DNA from: Devosia sp. A8/3-2
Lineage (GTDB): Bacteria > Pseudomonadota > Alphaproteobacteria > Rhizobiales > Devosiaceae
Direction of reading: 5' to 3'
Assembly: GCA_025452255.1 (NCBI GenBank)
Contig: CP104974.1
Location: 1-64,000, forward strand
Length of the DNA stretch: 64,000 nucleotides
A model generated the notes under the pieces. That model had not been told where the DNA came from. It saw only the letters and a list, made by a program, of their open reading frames with translations, and made no database searches. The position numbers were made by a program, and so were the translations under genes. Position 1 is the stretch's first letter; each line of letters begins with the position of its first letter. Shown here one piece after another: positions 52,329 to 63,640 of the stretch.

Positions 52329-54629
52329 ATGGCCGACCTCGAAACCCGTATCGCCACCCAGATTGCCGCCGAAATTGCTGCCCGCCCCGCGCAGGCCCCG
52401 GCGGCCATCGAATTGCTGGATGGCGGGGCCACGGTGCCCTTCATCGCCCGCTATCGCAAGGAAGTGACGGGTGGGCTGGACGATACGCAATTGCGCCTCT
52501 TGGCCGAGCGGCTGTCCTATCTGCGCGAGCTGGAAGCGCGACGGGCGACGATTCTGAAATCCATCGAGGAGCAGGGCAAACTGACGCCTCTGCTGACCGC
52601 CGCCATCGTCGGGGCCGCGACCAAGGCGGAGCTGGAAGACCTCTATCTGCCCTTCAAGCCCAAACGCCGTACCAAGGCCGAAATCGCGCGAGCGCGGTCT
52701 TGGCCCGCTGGCCGAGGCGATCTCGGCTGATCGGAAGGCCGATCCAGTCGTGCTGGCCGGCGCCTATATCACCCCCGACGTACCCGGCACCAAGGAGGCG
52801 CTGGAGGGCGCGCGCGACATCGTCATCGAGGGCCTGTCGGAAAATGCCGCCCTGCTCGGCCGCCTGCGCCAGCATATGCGCGACAAGGCCATGCTGCGTG
52901 CGCGCGTCGTGACCGGCAAGGAAGAGGCCGGCGCCAAATTCTCGGACTATTTCGACCATTCCGAGCGCTGGACCAAGGTGGCCGGGCACCGCGCCATGGC
53001 CATGATGCGCAGGCGCGACGAGGATATGCTCAGCCTTGAAATCGAGGTGGACGCGGATGTTACCGACCCGGTCAAGCCGGTGGAACGGCTGGTCATCGGT
53101 GCCCTTGAAGCGCAGGGCCCCGGCGCCTGCGATGCTCGGCTGCGCGAGGTCGCCAGCTGGGCCCGGCGCACGCGGCTGCGCGTATCGCTCTCGGTCGATC
53201 TGATGGTGGAATTGCGCAGAGCGGGCCGAGGTGGAAGCCATTGCGGTGTTTGCCCGCAACCTCAAAGACCTGCTGCTGGCCGCCCCGGCGGGTGCCCGCG
53301 CCACAATGGGGCTCGACCCCGGCATTCGCACCGGGGTGAAGGTCGCGGTGATCGACGCCACCGGCAAGGTGCTCGATACCGACACGGTCTATCCCTTCCA
53401 GCCGCGCAATGATGTGATGGGCGCCCGGGCCAGCCTCAAGCATCTGATCGCCAAGCATGGCATCGAGCTGATCGCCATCGGCAATGGCACGGGCAGCCGG
53501 GAAACCGAAAAGCTCGTGCTGGACCTGATCGAGCGCCTGCCCGCCCCCAAGCCGACCAAGGTGATCGTGTCCGAAGCCGGAGCTTCGGTCTATTCGGCCT
53601 CCGAACTAGCAGCGGCCGAATTCCCCAATCTCGACGTCTCGCTGCGCGGGGCGGTGTCCATCGCCCGGCGTCTGCAGGACCCGCTGGCGGAACTCGTCAA
53701 GATCGAGCCCAAGGCGATTGGCGTCGGCCAATACCAGCACGATGTCGATCAATACCGGCTGAGCCGCTCGCTCGATGGCGTGGTGGAAGATGCGGTGAAC
53801 GCGGTGGGCGTCGATCTCAACACCGCCTCGGCGCCCCTCCTCGCCCGCATTTCGGGGCTGGGCTCGTCGGTGGCTGAAGCCATTGTCAGCCACCGCGACG
53901 CCAATGGCCCCTTCCCCACCCGCAAGGCCCTGCTCGAAGTCCCGCGCCCGGGCCAGCGCACCTTCGAGCAATGCGCCGGCTTCCTGCGCATCAGCAATGG
54001 CGCCGAACCGCTCGACGCCTCCTCGGTCCATCCCGAAGCCTATGGCGTCGCCCGCAAGATCGTCGCCGCCTGCGGCCGCGATTTACGGAGCCTGATGGGT
54101 GACAAATCGGCCCCGGCCGGGCTCGATCCCGCCCGCTTTGTCGATGACCGGTTCGGCCTGCCCACCGTGCGCGACATCTTCCTCGAGCTCGAAAAGCCCG
54201 GTCGCGATCCCCGCCCCGCCTTCAAGACCGCAACCTTTGCCGAGGGCGTCGACGATATCAAGCACCTCAAACCCGGCATGCAGCTCGAAGGCACGGTGAC
54301 CAATGTCGCCGCCTTCGGCGCCTTCGTCGATATTGGCGTGCATCAGGATGGGCTGGTGCATGTGTCCCAATTGGCCGACAGCTTCGTCAAAGACCCCCAC
54401 GCCGTGGTCAAAGCCGGCGACGTGGTCAAGGTGCGCGTCGTCGAAGTCGATGTCGCCCGCAAGCGCATTGGCCTCACCATGCGCCGCGAGATCGACGCCA
54501 ACGCACCGCGCGATATGCCCCGCGACAAGCCGGTGCGCCCATCGCAGCGGCCGCCGCAGCAGCCATCGAGTTCCCTCGGTCTCGCTCGGCGACCGGCTGA
54601 ACGAGGCGATGCGGAAACGCGAGCGCTAG
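52329..54629 (+). CDS. tex: Tex-family RNA-binding transcription accessory protein (three frameshifts)
   Basis: About 766 residues. N-terminal Tex domain: [22 protein letters not shown] and [20 protein letters not shown]. The YqgF-like RNase H fold is [35 protein letters not shown] and [15 protein letters not shown]. HhH motifs run [20 protein letters not shown]. The S1 domain is [21 protein letters not shown] with [12 protein letters not shown]. Breaks: near 52693 (lost GC pair), 53221 (A inserted in CGCGAG) and 54577; the repaired end is [14 protein letters not shown]. Tex supports transcription and RNA turnover; it is nearly always a single gene. Confidence 0.95.
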
Positions 54630-54632
54630 CGC

Positions 54633-54660
54633 AAAAAACCGCCGGGGCTCTCACCCCGGC
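54633..54660 (-). terminator. Rho-independent terminator of the ABC exporter gene
   Basis: Minus strand: GCCGGGG, loop TGAGAG, CCCCGGC, then GGTTTTTT. It lies 10 bases beyond the exporter stop and also separates the convergent tex gene. Confidence 0.85.
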
Positions 54661-54669
54661 GCTTCCGTA

Positions 54670-56477
54670 TCAGGCCACATTGAGCCCCTTGGTCAGTTCC
54701 AGCGCCTGCCGCTCGAACAGCCGGCGATAGATGCCGCCCTTGAGCGTGATCAGCTTGGCATGATCGCCTTCCTCGACGATTTTGCCCTTGTCGAACACCA
54801 GCAGGCGATCGAGCGCGCGGACCGTGGACAGCCGGTGCGCAATCACCAGCGTAGTGCGGCCGACCATCAGCCGTTCCATCGCCTCCCGGATCTGCACTTC
54901 GCTTTCGCTGTCCGGGCTCGATGTGGCCTCGTCCAGGATCAGCACCGGTGCATCGGCCGAGAACGCCCGGGCAATGGCGACACGCTGCCGCTCGCCACCC
55001 GAGAGTTTGACGCCACGCTCGCCCACCATCGTCTCGTAGCCCTTGGGCAGATCGAGGATGAAGTCATGCGCATTGGCCTGCAACGCCGCTTCCTCGATCT
55101 CGGCGCGAAGCGCCGGGGCGGGCATAGGCGATGTTCTCGGCCAGCGTGCGATGGAACAGAATAGGTTCCTGCTGCACGATGGCGAGCTGGCTGCGCAGGC
55201 TCGATTGCTGCACATCGGCAATATTGACGCCATCGATGGTGATGGCGCCGCCATTGACGTCATAAAGGCGCTGGATGAGCTTGACGAAAGTCGTCTTGCC
55301 CGAGCCCGAATGACCCACCAGCCCCACGCGTTCTGCCCGGCGCAATCTTCACCGAGAAATCGCGATAGAGCGGGGTGGCGTGCGACCCATATTGGAAGGT
55401 CACATGGTCGAAGGCGATGGCGCCGTCCCCGATCTTGATCTTGCCCGAGCCCGGCTTGTCGGCAATGCCATAGGGTTGCTTGTCGAGCGCGACGAGCTCT
55501 TCCATGTCGTTGACCGAGCGCTGCAGATTGCGGATATGCTGACCCACATCACGCAGATGGCCCTGCAGCACGAAGAACATGGTGAGCACGAACGTGATGT
55601 CACCCGGGCTCGCCACGCCCTGCTGCCACAGCCACAGCGCGGTGCCCAGAATAGCGGTCTGCATCACGGCCATCATCAGGCCCTGCGCGCCGCCATTGAG
55701 CGTGCCACGCTGCCACACGCGGCGCGTGCGCTTGCGCCACTTGCTCACCACCCGGCCCAGAATGCCCTCTTCGCGCTGTTCGGCGCCAAAGGCCTTGACC
55801 ACGGCGTTGCAGCTCACCGCATCGGCCAAAGCGCCGCCCATCCCGGTGTCCCGGGCATTGGCCAAGGCACCGGCAGGGGCGACAAAGCCCATGGACAGCC
55901 ACACCGTGACGGTCACATAGATCAGCGAGCCCGGGCCCACGACCAAGCCCATGACAGGCCAGACCGCACCCAAAATGACCGTGGCGCCGATCAGCATGAC
56001 CAGCGATGGCCACAGCGCCACCAGCAGCACGTCATTGAGCAGGTCGAGCGCGCCCGAGCCACGGGTGATCTTGCGCACCGTCGAGCCGGCAAAGCTATTG
56101 GCATGCCAATCGGAGGAGAAGCGCTGCACCCGATGGAAGGCATTGGTGATGACGTCATTCATCATCTGCAGCGTGAAGGCGATCAGGCTGAAGAACACGA
56201 ATTGGCGCAATATGACCGAGGCCGAGTAAAGCGACGCCATGATCCAGAACGCGCTCAGCGCCCGGGCCCAGAAGGCTCGGTCCTGCCCGCTGCCGGAAGC
56301 GACGGCGTCCACCAGCCGTCCGGCAAAAACCGGGCTGAAGGCTTCCGCCAGCGTGGCCGCCAGCACCAGCAGGGCAATGCCAGCCACCCGCAGGGGCTGC
56401 TTGGCCCAATGATGGAACGTGAAGCCGAGCACATTGCGGAATGCGTCGGCGCGGAAATCGAGTTTCTTGCGACTCAT
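54670..56477 (-). CDS. Fused ABC exporter, MsbA/multidrug type (two frameshifts)
   Basis: About 602 residues. The N-terminal membrane domain has six spans (first [19 protein letters not shown]). The nucleotide domain has [12 protein letters not shown], Walker [11 protein letters not shown]-loop [10 protein letters not shown], signature KLSGGERQR, Walker [10 protein letters not shown] and IAHRLSTV. The D-loop reads SSPDSESE; Leu is expected, and CCG at 54913 sits in a CCTGG context. Breaks near 55337 (A inserted in GGCGAAC) and 55122. It likely exports a lipid or drug as a homodimer. Confidence 0.92.
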
Positions 56478-56988
56478 GGTGGTGACCCGGACGCCAAATG
56501 CGCCGGCCCTTATGTGAAAGTCATGAAAGGCACAGCCGGGAACGGGACAAATATCCCGTCAGATCAGAAATGGCTGCGATGGAAAAACCGCGGGCGGCTG
56601 GCCTTGTCGGCGGGCCGCGGATGGCAGGGACCTAACGGTGCATGCCGGGATTAGGGGAAGCGGTAAACGGTGCTGTCATACTACGCCTCCCTTGGTTGTG
56701 ATCTGAAGCGGTAGACGATTACTAGCCAAAGCGTTCGGCTTTGCCAACCCGGTTTTTCACGCCATTGTGACGGCCCGCCAAAAGCCGTTGCAAAGATGCC
56801 GCAGTCGGACATCTGGCAATTGCCCGTCCACGTGAGCCAGCGATCACCGCACTCGCCCCCACCCCGATTCTCTCTCGGGCCTGACCCGAGGGCCGTTCCC
56901 CGCTTGCACCAGACGACGGTTTGCCTTCGCGTCCTACCAGTAGACCTCATGGTGAGCCTGTCGAACCACGAGGTCGTGGCAACAAGCC
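56478..56988. other. Gene-free stretch with two repeat fragments
   Basis: No convincing gene was seen in these 511 bases. CTCGGG/CCCGAG at 56874-56890 is one unit of the type C repeat. GACCTCATGGT (56943-56953) and ACCACGAGGTC (56965-56975) form a hairpin of another dispersed kind. The first 200 bases probably contain the exporter promoter. Confidence 0.6.
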
Positions 56989-57879
56989 CTAAGGCGCAAA
57001 AACCGTAATCGCGCCGGGCCGGATAATGAAATGCGCCGGCGTCTGCGTGACGATATCGCCATCGGTATTGATCTCGCGCGGCTCGCGCGTGCTGATGTCG
57101 AATTCGGTGCTCTTGGAGGTCCGCACCTCGTCCCGAGCGCCATGTTGGCCGCGCCGGAAAGCGCCCAGCATCAGCCCGAACTTCCACACATTGCCGAGTT
57201 CGAGACTATAGAGATCGAGATGCCCATCCTCGATGGTGGCGTCTTCGTGGATCACCGTGCCGCCGCCATAATGGACACCATTGCCCACCGCGATCTGCAG
57301 CGTCTTGACCGTCACCGCCGCGCCATCATCGCCGATGATCTGCGCCCGGAACAGGCGCGCCGAGGCCAGCACACGAATGGCCGCCAGCCCATAGCCCAGC
57401 TTCCCCCAGCGTTTCTTGGCCTCCGGCGTCAGCCCCCGCGCCAGATCGGCACTCAGGCCAAGGCTGGCAACATTGAAAAAGGGATGGCCATTGACCTCCC
57501 CCGGGTCGATCCAGCGCTGATTGCCCGCCACGATGATATCGGCGGCCTTGAGCAGATCGTCGGGAATGGCCAGCGTCCGCGCCAGATCGTTGGCCGTGCC
57601 CATGGGTAGAATTCCCATGGGGAGCCCCGTGGCGAGCACGCCCTTGGCCGCTGAATTGATCGTGCCATCGCCGCCGCAGACGATGACCGAGTCCGCCTCG
57701 TGGCGGCGCTCGGCGATATCGGCGGATACCTCCTCAGGCGTCTCGAAGCGCTCCACCACCACGTCAATGCCGCCCGCTTCGAGCCGGGCAATCACCGGCT
57801 CCAGCGCCGCCCCGCCGCGGCGGGACTTGGGATTGACCAGCATCAGGCCGCGACGGCGGGAAGGCATGGCGGCTGTCAT
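56989..57879 (-). CDS. Diacylglycerol/lipid kinase, YegS/DgkB family
   Basis: 296 residues, intact. MLVNPKSRRGGAALEPVI opens the fold, SVIVCGGDGTINSAAKGVL carries the GGDGT ATP-binding motif, MGILPMGTANDLARTL the next conserved patch, and VGNGVHYGGGTVIHEDA the C-terminal lobe with DGHLDLYSLE. Family members phosphorylate diacylglycerol, phosphatidylglycerol or sphingoid lipids. A start 12 bases downstream (MPSRRRG) is possible. It stands alone. Confidence 0.92.
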   Translation of the reverse strand: MTAAMPSRRRGLMLVNPKSRRGGAALEPVIARLEAGGIDVVVERFETPEEVSADIAERRHEADSVIVCGGDGTINSAAKGVLATGLPMGILPMGTANDLARTLAIPDDLLKAADIIVAGNQRWIDPGEVNGHPFFNVASLGLSADLARGLTPEAKKRWGKLGYGLAAIRVLASARLFRAQIIGDDGAAVTVKTLQIAVGNGVHYGGGTVIHEDATIEDGHLDLYSLELGNVWKFGLMLGAFRRGQHGARDEVRTSKSTEFDISTREPREINTDGDIVTQTPAHFIIRPGAITVFAP

Positions 57880-58091
57880 CAGGGAGAAGTCCGATCGCTT
57901 GTGGGCAGGTGCTCTAGATGGTCGACCCGGCGAAATGTCACAAGAGCCGCCACATTACCATTTGGTCATGCGAACGGTGCCCGGGGCCGAATGATACCTC
58001 ACGCAACATTTTTTCCTATATGGCTGACATTGCCCATAAAGCGGCGCTAGGCTCACCATCCAGCGATTCAAAACCAAGAGGCTGACGCCCA

Positions 58092-59329
58092 ATGACTTCC
58101 GCTCCCATCGATCCCGTCAAACTGGACAAGCTGGCCCGAGTGGCCATCAAGGTCGGGCTGCAATTGGCCGAGGGCCGGGATCTGTTGATGACAGCCCCGA
58201 TGAGCGCAGCGCCGCTGGTGCGCCGCATCACCGAGCATGCCTATAAGGCTGGGGCGGGCTTGGTCACCACCATCTATTCGGATGAGGAAGCGACCCTCGC
58301 CCGCTACAAATATGCCAATGACAAGAGCTTCGACAAAGGCGCCGCCCGGCTCTATTCGGGCATGGCCGAGGCCTTCAAGGCCAACACCGCGCGCCTCGCC
58401 ATTTCCGGCGACAATCCGATGATGCTGGCCGGCCGGGACCCCGACAAGGTCAGCCGCGCCAATCGCGCCAATTCGGCCGCCTATAAACCCGCGCTGCAGC
58501 TGATCACCGGCTTCGATATCAACTGGAATATCGTCTCCTATCCCAATGCGGCCCGGGCCAAGCTGATGTTCCCCAATGACAGCGAAGAGATTGCCGTCGG
58601 CAAGCTGGCCGACGCCATCTTCAAGGCCTCGCGCGTCGATGTGGACGATCCGATCGCCGCCCGGAAGGAGCACAATGCCAATCTGAAGAAGCGCTGGAGC
58701 TGGCTCAACGGCAAGAATTTCGCCTCGCTCAAATATTCCGGCCCCGGCACCGATCTGACCATTGGCTCGGCCGATGGCCACCGCTGGAAGGGCGGCGCCT
58801 CCGAAGCCAAGAACGGCATTACCTGCAATCCCAATATCCCGACCGAGGAAGTGTTCACCACCCCGCACCGCTTGCGGGTGGAAGGGACCGTCAGCTCCAC
58901 CAAACCGCTCAGCCATAATGGCACGCTGATCGAGGATATGCAGGCGCGCTTTGAGGGCGGTCGCTTGGTCCAGCTCAAGGCTTCCAAGGGCCGGGACATT
59001 TTCAATCGCGTGCTGGATACCGATGAAGGCGCGCGGCACTGGGCGAAGTGGCGCTGGTACCCCATTCCTCCCCGATTTCGGCCTCGGGTCTGCTCTTCTA
59101 CAACACCCTCTACGACGAAAATGCCTCCAGCCACATCGCCATGGGCCAGTGCTATGCCGATTGCTTCGTGGGCGGGAAGGACCTCACCCAGGACCAGATC
59201 TTCGCCAAGGGCGGCAACACCTCCAATATCCATATCGACTGGATGATCGGCTCGAACAAGATCGACATCGACGGCGTCCACGCCGATGGCAGCAGCGAGC
59301 CAGTCATGCGCAAAGGTGAGTGGGCTTAG
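58092..59329 (+). CDS. M29-family metalloaminopeptidase (one frameshift, two Trp-to-Arg readings)
   Basis: About 413 residues. VGLQLAEGRDLLMTAPMSAAPLVR is the typical start; PGTDLTIGSADGHRWKGG, PNIPTEEVFTTPHRLRVEG, EVALVPHSSPISASGL, YDENASSHIAMGQCYADC and NIHIDWMIGS cover the AmpS/PepS-like metal site. Near 59040 CCTGG lost a C (CACTGGGC). CGG at 58347 (AxLYSGMAEAF) and 58554 (NAAxAKLMF) probably stand for Trp. It removes N-terminal residues from peptides. It is not linked to a neighbour operon. Confidence 0.92.
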
Positions 59330-59426
59330 GCTGAACCAAACCCGGTGCGTGGCGCATAATCTGGTCCTCCACCGGGCTCGCCCTCGCCATGATGGGGAGG
59401 GCTTACTCTGGACGCATCCAAGAACG

Positions 59427-59460
59427 CGGTGTCATTCCGGCGAAGGCCGGAATGACACCG
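59427..59460. repeat. Single hairpin unit of the type B repeat
   Basis: CGGTGTCATTCCGGC, then GAAG, then GCCGGAATGACACCG: one perfect 15-base palindrome, in contrast to the two-arm composites elsewhere. It lies between the aminopeptidase and YdcF-like genes. Confidence 0.85.
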
Positions 59461-59565
59461 CAGCTGGGTTGGATGCGGCTTCCATCATTCCGCCCCGTTC
59501 TCGTGGCGGGTGGCACCAGAATGTGCCAAACCGGGCCGGAGACACCAACCAGAGAACCGGCAAGC

Positions 59566-60159
59566 ATGCGCCTCGTCCACCGCATCTATCGCGCGATCTT
59601 TGCCCTCTCGCTGCTCATCGTGGTGGTGGCCGGTGGGCTGGCGCTCGATATCTGGCGCTATGCCGGGCAATCCTCGACCCAGCCGGCAGATGCCGCGCTG
59701 GTGCTGGGCGCGGCGGTATTGTGGGATCGCCCCAGCCCCGTACTGGCCGAGCGCCTGCGTCATGCCAAGGCGCTGTATGACGCCGGCCGGGTCGGTCATA
59801 TCGTCGTCACCGGCGGACGCAGTCCCGAGGACAAGCTGAGCGAGGCCGAAGCCAGCCGCAATTGGCTGGTGGCCAATGGCGTGCCGGCCGCGGCCATCAT
59901 CGAGGAAAACCAGTCGCGCACCACGATCGAAAATTTCGCCCTTGCCGCCCCGGTGCTGGCCGAGGCGGGGCTTGCCAGCGTCTTGATCGTGTCCGATCCG
60001 CTGCATATGCGCCGCGCCATGCTGATCGCCGGCCGGGCCGGTCTGAACGCCCATCCCTCCCCCACCCCCACCAGCCGTTACCTCAGTTGGGAAACCACCA
60101 TGCCGTTTCTCGCCCGCGAAGTGTGGTTCATGGGGCAATATCTGGTGGCGGGGCTGTGA
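59566..60159 (+). CDS. YdcF/SanA-like DUF218 protein
   Basis: 197 residues, intact from the ATG at MRLVHRIY. One N-terminal membrane span (IFALSLLIVVVAGGLALDI), then the DUF218 fold: ALVLGAAVLWDRPSPVLAERL, HIVVTGGRSPEDKLSEAEAS, ENQSRTTIENFALAAPVL and VLIVSDPLHMRRAML. Relatives include ElyC/SanA, envelope proteins with barrier roles. The fold faces the periplasm by topology. Function here is unproven. Confidence 0.9.
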   Translation: MRLVHRIYRAIFALSLLIVVVAGGLALDIWRYAGQSSTQPADAALVLGAAVLWDRPSPVLAERLRHAKALYDAGRVGHIVVTGGRSPEDKLSEAEASRNWLVANGVPAAAIIEENQSRTTIENFALAAPVLAEAGLASVLIVSDPLHMRRAMLIAGRAGLNAHPSPTPTSRYLSWETTMPFLAREVWFMGQYLVAGL

Positions 60160-60172
60160 GTGAGTCTCAATG

Positions 60173-60187
60173 CTAACAGTCTGTTAA
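60173..60187 (+). promoter_or_regulatory. Near-consensus CtrA site upstream of the amidohydrolase
   Basis: CTAACAGTCTGTTAA differs from TTAA-N7-TTAA at one base and is followed by C-G as in many CtrA sites. It is also partly palindromic (TTAACAG/CTGTTAA-like), so it might be chance or a different operator. Confidence 0.4.
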
Positions 60188-60235
60188 CGCAAACGGGCCT
60201 GATGTGACAGCGAAGCGGCGGTAGAGGAGACCCCA

Positions 60236-61057
60236 ATGCGCATTCTCGATACCCATCTGCACTCGGTTTATCCCCACCGGTTTTCCTACCCCCGGCTCGC
60301 CAACCAACCGGCGCTCAACCGGGCTCGGAGCCTCGAGGATTACTTTGCCGAGGCAGTCCCGCTGGGCATCGAATCGGCGCTGCATATGGAGGTCGATGTC
60401 GCCGAAAAGGACATGCTGGCCGAGACCGAATTCGTGCTCGCTCTGCCCCGCATTATCGGCGCCATCGCCGCGTGCCGCCCGGAAAACCCGGCCTTTGTCG
60501 ACCAGATCGAGCGGTTGTCCGAACATCCCCATGTCAAGGGCGTCCGCCGGATCCTGCACGAGGCGCCCGATGATCTCAGCCAATCGGATCTGTTCGTCGA
60601 AAACATCCGCCACCTGCCCGATTATGATCTGAGCTTTGATCTCTGTGTGCGGGCCGACCAGCTGGGCATCGGCAAAATGCTGGTGGAGCGGGCTCCGGAC
60701 GTCTCGTTCATCCTCGATCATTGCGGGGTGCCGGACGTGACCGGCGCCGGGCTCGATCCACGGCGCGCCGACATCAAGGCAATTGCCAAACTGCCGAACC
60801 TGAATGCCAAAGTGTCTGGAATCATTGCCTATTCCGGCCCCGACTGGACCCTCGATACGCTACGGCCCTATGTCGAACACATTATCGAATGCTTCGGCTG
60901 GGACCGGGTCGTGTGGGGATCAGACCATCCGGTGGTGACCAAGACGGGGTCGCTGACCCGATGGGTCGAAGCCAGCCGTGAGATCGTCAAAGGCGCCAGT
61001 GAAGACGAGCAGGCGCGCCTGTTCCATCGCAATGCCGAACGCATCTACAAAGTCTGA
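60236..61057 (+). CDS. Amidohydrolase-2 family metal hydrolase (three Trp-to-Arg readings)
   Basis: 273 residues, one frame. RILDTHLHSVYPHRFSYP has the HxH metal site of the TIM-barrel amidohydrolases; FILDHCGVPDV, LNAKVSGIIAYSG and DRVVWGSDHP supply the remaining residues. Relatives act on lactones such as L-fuconolactone or on pyrone dicarboxylates. Arg stands where Trp is usual in SYPxLAN (60293), RAxSLED (60326) and DPxRADI (60763), all in a CCTGG context. It precedes a sugar isomerase-like gene by 83 bases, so a sugar lactone is plausible. Confidence 0.88.
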   Translation: MRILDTHLHSVYPHRFSYPRLANQPALNRARSLEDYFAEAVPLGIESALHMEVDVAEKDMLAETEFVLALPRIIGAIAACRPENPAFVDQIERLSEHPHVKGVRRILHEAPDDLSQSDLFVENIRHLPDYDLSFDLCVRADQLGIGKMLVERAPDVSFILDHCGVPDVTGAGLDPRRADIKAIAKLPNLNAKVSGIIAYSGPDWTLDTLRPYVEHIIECFGWDRVVWGSDHPVVTKTGSLTRWVEASREIVKGASEDEQARLFHRNAERIYKV

Positions 61058-61140
61058 ACACGCGAATTTGGCGTCAGCCGCCTTGATGGCGTCACCAGAG
61101 CGTTGCAGTCTGGTTGGTAACAAGAACAGGGATCACACCC

Positions 61141-61975
61141 ATGACGTCCATCGCCGACCGAATCGCCGTTTCCACTCGGTCGCTGCATCGCATTCTGGGC
61201 AGCATTTATCCCCATGACCTGACCACAAACGCCATCGGCCCCGAAGATCAGCGCTACGGCGACGGCGAAGAATCGCTCCTCGGCCTCCCATCGGTGCTGA
61301 GCAACCACGGCTATCACCGGCTCGAACTGGTCTCGTTCCACCTGCGCAGCCGCGACCCGGTCTATCTGGGGGAATTGCGCGACCAGCTCAAGGTGTCGGG
61401 CGTAACGCTGCAGACGCTGCTGATCGATGCCGGCGACATCAGCCATCCCGAACATGGCGCGCGTGACACCAAATGGATCGCCGGCTGGATCGAGGTGGCC
61501 AACGAATTGGGCGCCGAGAATGCGCGGGTGATCGCGGGCAAGCAGAAGCCGACGCGCGACGCGCTCGACCGCTCGGTCAAGGCGCTGACTACGCTGGCTG
61601 ATGGCAATGCGGGTTCGAAGATGCGGCTGGTGACGGAGAACTGGTTCGACCTGCTGGCCGAGCCGGCCCATGTGCATTACCTGCTCTGACAAGCTCGACG
61701 GGCGGATTGGACTATTGGCCGATATGGGCAATTGGACCGGGCCGGAGAAATATGCCGACCTGCAATCGATTTTCGGCCGGGCCGAATTGTGCCATGCCAA
61801 GGCCAGCTTCATCGATGGAGACTCGGACGAGGCGGATTATGGGCTCTGCATCGCGGCCGCGGAAGAGGCGGGCTACAAAGGGCCTTATACGCTGATTTTC
61901 GACAGCGAGATTCCGGGCGAGTGGCACGGGCTAGCGACGGAGCGGGATTTTGTGACGACGCGGCTGGAGGGGTAG
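61141..61975 (+). CDS. Sugar phosphate isomerase/epimerase-like TIM barrel (one frameshift)
   Basis: About 278 residues. Xylose isomerase-like TIM barrel: HGYHRLELVSFHLRSRD, LQTLLIDAGDISHPEHG, RLVTENWFDLLA, LLADMGNWTGPEKYADL, and YTLIFDSEIP near the end, holding the Glu/Asp/His metal ligands. A T inserted at 61687 (CTCTGACAAG for CTCGACAAG) breaks LLDKLDGRIG. It follows the amidohydrolase gene and may share its pathway. Confidence 0.87.
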
Positions 61976-62022
61976 AACGGGAGGCGACGGAGCCGAGCGC
62001 TCCATGCTCGTTCAAAAATACG

Positions 62023-62110
62023 GAGTCATTCCCACGCAGGCGGGAACCTCTGTTTCCTTCCTTTACATCCCGAAACGGAGGTTCCCGCTTTCGCGGGAAT
62101 GACACTGTGG
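62023..62110. repeat. Palindromic intergenic repeat (REP-like, type A)
   Basis: AGTCATTCCCACGCAGGCGG on the left and CGCTTTCGCGGGAATGACAC on the right, around AACCTCTGTTT/AAACGGAGGTT. It is nearly the same unit as 12331-12406 and separates convergent genes. Confidence 0.88.
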
Positions 62111-62127
62111 GGTGGGCGAGGTCGCCC

Positions 62128-63506
62128 CTATTCCAACGGCTTCAAATCCGCCAACAGCGTCGGGATCAGCTCGGTCACCGTGGGATGGATATGCACGGTT
62201 TCCATCATCGTCTTATAGCTGAGGCCCCCGCCATCAATTGCAGCAGCGAATGCACAATCTCGTCGCCGCCAATGCCCGGGATCGAGGCCCCGAGGACTTG
62301 TTCGCTCTCCGCATCGACCAGCACTTTCATCAGACCACGGGTTTCTCCGCGCTCCTTGGCGCGGCTGACGCGTGACATCGGCATAGTGCCCATCAGCACC
62401 TTGCGACCCAGCTTGCGAGCTTCGGCCTCGGTGATGCCGATGCGGCCCAAAGGCGGGTCGATGAAGAGGCCATAGACCGGGATGCGGTTGGCGATTGAGC
62501 GGGTGCCGCCATCGATCACATTGTCGGCGACGATCTCGAAATCATTATAGGACGTGTGCGTGAAGGCGCCGCGGCCATTGATGTCGCCCATGGCCCAGAT
62601 GCCTTTGACCTTGGTGCGCAGGTGATCGTCGACCGGGATATAGCCGCGCTTGTCGGTTTCTGATGCCGGCCGCGGCAAGGTTGAGATCGGCAGAATTGGG
62701 CGTGCGGCCCAACGCGATCAGCAAATGGCTGGCTTCGACCGAGGAGAGCCGCCCGCCAGTATCGAGCGAGAGCAGCACGCCATTGCCGGCCCGGGCCACC
62801 GCCTGCACATTGGTGTTGAACAGGAAGGTGACGCCATCGGCCTCGACGATCTGCCGGATCGAAGCCGAGATATCCTCGTCCTCGCGTGCGGCGGGGCGCG
62901 GACCGCGCTCGATGACCGTGACCTTGGCGCCAAAGCGGGCATACATCTGCGCGAATTCGAGCCCGATATAGCTGGCCCCGGCGATGAACAGATGGCTCGG
63001 CAGGGTGTCGAGATCCATTATGGTCGTATTGGTGAGATAGGGGACTTTGTCGAGGCCGAGCCAATCAGGGAATGCTCGCCTTGGCACCGGTATTGATGAA
63101 AATCTGCGGCGCGGTCAGCGTGCGGCCATTGACCGACACCTCATTGGGCGAGACGAAGCTGCCCGAGCCCTTGATATATTCGAGCGTTTCCGGGCTCCCC
63201 AGCCAATCGGTGAGGCTTTTAACCGAGGCGCCCACCACCTTGTCCTTGCGTGCCTTGACCGCCTTCATGTCCACAGTGACGGGGCCTTTCACCACGACGC
63301 CGAAATCCTTGGCGTGGCGCGCTCCGGGCGGCGCGGGCGCTGGCGACCGGGGTCTTGGTAGGCGTGCAGCCATCGTTGACGCAGGTGCCGCCCAGATGTT
63401 CGCGCTCGATCAGCGCGGTCTTGAGCCCCGTGCCGGCAAGCCTTGCGGCGAGGAAGGGGCCGGACTGACCGGCGCCGATAATGATGGCATCGAATTGTTC
63501 GGACAT
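62128..63506 (-). CDS. Mercuric-reductase-like pyridine nucleotide-disulfide oxidoreductase (about four frameshifts)
   Basis: About 460 residues. FAD motif [19 protein letters not shown], redox-active Cys pair in [20 protein letters not shown] fold [20 protein letters not shown] with [12 protein letters not shown] contact [19 protein letters not shown], and dimer domain [21 protein letters not shown] ending [16 protein letters not shown]. The family covers MerA/Lpd-like proteins of unclear substrate; no HMA domain and no mer genes are present, so mercury is not implied. Breaks near 63345, 63075, 62670 and 62226. Confidence 0.88.
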
Positions 63507-63640
63507 GGCCGCATCCCCCACAGTCGGGCCAAGCTTATGGCGGAGTTGTCGACTGCGCCAGTGGGCGAACGCGCCGGCAATCGTCGCTCGTGTTCGCTCA
63601 ACGCTTGACGAACCGCCCCCAAACCGGCGAACACCGCCAC

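Noticed and set aside
55380..56654. Long plus-strand open frame opposite the ABC exporter
   Set aside because: It mirrors conserved exporter sequence and reads as low-complexity His/Gln/Arg, typical of antisense frames.
62128..63506. Mercury resistance locus
   Set aside because: The flavoprotein has the GGTCVNxGC redox pair but no HMA domain, and no merR/T/P genes are near.
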